Translations under genes and position numbers: made by a program
The notes under the pieces: model-generated
Databases searched by the model: none
Seen by the model: the letters and a program-made list of their open reading frames with translations, nothing else
Told to the model about the DNA's origin: nothing
Shown: piece by piece, positions 15,200 to 16,995 of the stretch
How the letters are laid out: each line of letters starts with the position of its first letter
Numbering within the stretch: the stretch's first letter is position 1
NCBI GenBank assembly: GCA_002429595.1
Contig: DJAM01000019.1
Span: forward strand, 1-16,995
From: Coxiellaceae bacterium UBA6002
GTDB taxonomy: Bacteria; Pseudomonadota; Gammaproteobacteria; UBA6002
Reading direction: 5' to 3'
Length of the DNA stretch: 16,995 bases

Positions 15200-16912
15200 A
15201 TGTTGAATTATCAAATTAAAAAAGAAGGGAAGAATGAAAAATGGTTGGAAACCAATCTAACCGGCAAACCCCTTTTGACTATTGCTGAACTGAATAAAGG
15301 CACCGCGTTTACGCTTGAAGAACGTCATGAATTTGGCTTACTTGGCAAGCTTCCTGCCAGAGTTGAAGAATTAGATGAACAAGCAATGCGTGCATATCTA
15401 CAATACCGTTCTTTCGATTCGCTTTTACAAAAAAATATTTATCTGCGTAATTTACACGGCACTAACCAAGTTCTTTTTTATAAGTTGATCCAAAACCACA
15501 TCACCGAGATGTTACCGGTCATTTATACCCCGATTGTAGGAACAGCTGTGGTTGAATATAGCCGGCAATTTCGACAACCACGCGGTATTTATATTTCATA
15601 TCTTGATAAAGACAACATCCTGGAAATTTTAGATAACCGAACGAACCCAGAAATTGACTTAATCGTAGTCAGTGACGGTGAAGGCGTCCTTGGCATTGGT
15701 GACCAAGGTGTGGGCGCTATGGATATTCCAATCGCAAAGCTAATGGTTTACACCATCGCCGCTGACATTAACCCACTTAAGACTTTGCCAATTTTACTAG
15801 ATGTCGGCACCAACAATCAGGCATTACTCGATGATCCGCTCTACTTAGGTTGGCGCAGCCCAAGAATCTCCGGACCAGATTATGAAGAATTTATCGATAA
15901 ATTCATCGCTGCCGTTAAAGAAAAATTTCCAAATGTGTTTCTTCACTGGGAAGATTTTGGTCGAAAAAATGCTCGTCGCAATTTAAATCGATATCGAGAG
16001 CAAATCTGTACTTTTAACGATGATATTCAAGGAACGGGAGTCGTCACAGTGGCTGCCCTCTTAGCTGCTATCAAAGCCAACGACGGTGATTTAGCGAAAC
16101 AAGGCATCGTCATCTTCGGTGCAGGAACAGCCGGGGTCGGAATTGCCGATCAAATTTGTGATGCCATGCGTCGTGAAGGCATTGATGATGAACAAGCTCG
16201 CAAGTCTTTCTATTTGTTAGACCGCTCTGGTTTACTCACTGAAAATTCATTAACACTATCGCCAGAACAAAAACGCTACGCCCGTTCTGCAGAAGAAGTC
16301 AGCAACTGGACTCGAATTCAACCCAATTACACAAGCTTAGAGGATGTTGTGCGTAACGCTCATCCTACAGTCTTAATCGGAACTTCGACATCCTATGGCG
16401 CATTTACCGAAACCATCGTGAAAGAAATGGCCAAGCATGTTGATAGACCTATTATTTTTCCACTATCAAATCCAACCGAAAAATCAGAAGCCGCCCCAGC
16501 TGATTTAATTCGCTGGACCGAGGGACGAGCCCTGATTGCAACCGGTAGCCCTTTTCCACCCGTCAAATATGAGGGTAAAGAAATTACTATCGCTCAATGT
16601 AATAATGCGTTGGTTTACCCAGGCATAGGCGTGGGTGTTTTAGCCATCAAGGCCAAACATTTATCCGACGAAATGCTTTGGGCTGCTTGTCAAAAAACCG
16701 TAGCCTGCTCCCCTGTTCTCCATGACCCCAAAGATCCTTTATTACCTAGCTTCGATGAAGCAGCTGATCTTTCGCGACAAATTGCAATTGCAGTGGCAAA
16801 ACAAGGCATCAAAGAAGGTGTAGCTCAAGTAGATACGAGTATTCCTATCACGCAATTAATTGATGATATACGCTGGGAGCCGCACTATTTGCCTTATAGG
16901 AAGATCAAATAA
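15200..16912 (+). CDS. maeA: NAD-dependent malic enzyme MaeA (oxaloacetate-decarboxylating)
   Basis: The 570-residue cytoplasmic enzyme oxidatively decarboxylates malate to pyruvate and CO2 with reduction of NAD. It is of the large SfcA/mitochondrial type (E. coli MaeA 565 aa). Active-site landmarks are Y109 in LPVIYTPIVGTAV, K180 in GAMDIPIAKLMVYT, the metal ligands E251-D252 in WEDFGRKNA and D274-D275 in TFNDDIQGTG, and the dinucleotide motif FGAGTAGVG at 306-314. PIIFPLSNPTEKSEA and ALVYPGIGVGVLAI are family signatures. The positions align within a few residues of the human enzyme's Y112, K183, E255, D256 and D279. NAD over NADP is inferred from family type, not proved. GGAG lies 11 bases before the ATG. 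It follows the recombinase by 40 bases on the same strand with no promoter that I can see. A tandem repeat starts 10 bases after its stop. Confidence 0.95.
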   Translation: MLNYQIKKEGKNEKWLETNLTGKPLLTIAELNKGTAFTLEERHEFGLLGKLPARVEELDEQAMRAYLQYRSFDSLLQKNIYLRNLHGTNQVLFYKLIQNHITEMLPVIYTPIVGTAVVEYSRQFRQPRGIYISYLDKDNILEILDNRTNPEIDLIVVSDGEGVLGIGDQGVGAMDIPIAKLMVYTIAADINPLKTLPILLDVGTNNQALLDDPLYLGWRSPRISGPDYEEFIDKFIAAVKEKFPNVFLHWEDFGRKNARRNLNRYREQICTFNDDIQGTGVVTVAALLAAIKANDGDLAKQGIVIFGAGTAGVGIADQICDAMRREGIDDEQARKSFYLLDRSGLLTENSLTLSPEQKRYARSAEEVSNWTRIQPNYTSLEDVVRNAHPTVLIGTSTSYGAFTETIVKEMAKHVDRPIIFPLSNPTEKSEAAPADLIRWTEGRALIATGSPFPPVKYEGKEITIAQCNNALVYPGIGVGVLAIKAKHLSDEMLWAACQKTVACSPVLHDPKDPLLPSFDEAADLSRQIAIAVAKQGIKEGVAQVDTSIPITQLIDDIRWEPHYLPYRKIK

Positions 16913-16921
16913 AGCGCTTCC

Positions 16922-16995
16922 TGTCATTCTCAAGCTTCATTGTCATTCCCGACCATGATTGTCATTCCCTGCGCTTATTGTCATTCCCGCGCAGG
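16922..16995 (+). repeat. Tandem 19-base repeat of the family A core, cut by window edge
   Basis: TGTCATTC recurs at 16922, 16941, 16960 and 16979, exactly 19 bases apart each time. Copies two to four share TGTCATTCCC; the first has TGTCATTCTC. The 9 bases after the core differ between copies, but all three complete units end in AT. The core is the outer end of the family A inverted repeats. The array begins 10 bases after maeA and may go on outside the window, possibly into an inverted partner arm, as the fourth copy reads on as CGCGCAGG like the arm at 9185-9215. Confidence 0.8.

Noticed and set aside
16922..16995. CRISPR-like array of repeats and spacers
   Set aside because: The constant part is about 10 bases and the variable part 9, far too short for a CRISPR array, and no cas genes are near.

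Overview
The window looks like a chromosomal stretch of a moderately AT-rich gammaproteobacterium. PurB matches the E. coli-type enzyme in length (457 aa) and in catalytic residue positions, and MaeA is of the E. coli SfcA type. The sugar genes closely resemble the Pseudomonas wbp / Bordetella wlb set. The repeats, the lone tyrosine recombinase and the general flavour would suit a Legionellales-type organism, but that placement is an impression and not proof.

Layout: (1) 1-412, remnant of an outer-membrane beta-barrel gene, minus strand, directly after the stop codon of the asparagine-synthase-like gene and in its frame. (2) 413-10369, a long minus-strand surface-polysaccharide cluster. In transcription order it holds wbpE, an MraY/WecA/WbpL-type initiating sugar-phosphate transferase, wbpA, wbpB, wbpD, a small unknown gene, an NAD-dependent sugar epimerase, a second DegT-type aminotransferase and an AsnB-like amidotransferase. 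(3) 10582-13033, plus strand: purB followed at once by a YiiX-like permuted NlpC/P60 cysteine-hydrolase gene. (4) 13030-13695, minus strand: a class I SAM O-methyltransferase whose stop codon interlocks with that of the hydrolase. (5) 13897-16912, plus strand: an orphan tyrosine recombinase and NAD-type malic enzyme maeA. (6) 16922 to the edge: a short-period tandem repeat.

WbpA, WbpB, WbpE and WbpD together form the complete route from UDP-GlcNAc to UDP-2,3-diacetamido-2,3-dideoxy-glucuronic acid. The membrane transferase would start a glycan on undecaprenyl phosphate. The epimerase, second aminotransferase and AsnB-like protein probably make or modify further sugars, with amidation of a uronic acid the most likely role for the last. 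No wbpI-type 2-epimerase, other glycosyltransferase, flippase or polymerase lies in the window, so the cluster is partial here.

Two families of short repeats fill nearly all longer intergenic spaces. Family A (core TGTCATTCCCGCG) forms inverted pairs at 9139-9215 and 10469-10545 and tandem copies at 10529-10564 and 16922-16995. Family B (hexamer-like CGTTCC units ending in CGAATCATA) forms opposed pairs at 4567-4775 and 13732-13828, with opposite polarity at the two sites. The second B pair lies just upstream of the recombinase gene. No rRNA, tRNA, CRISPR array or insertion sequence was seen.
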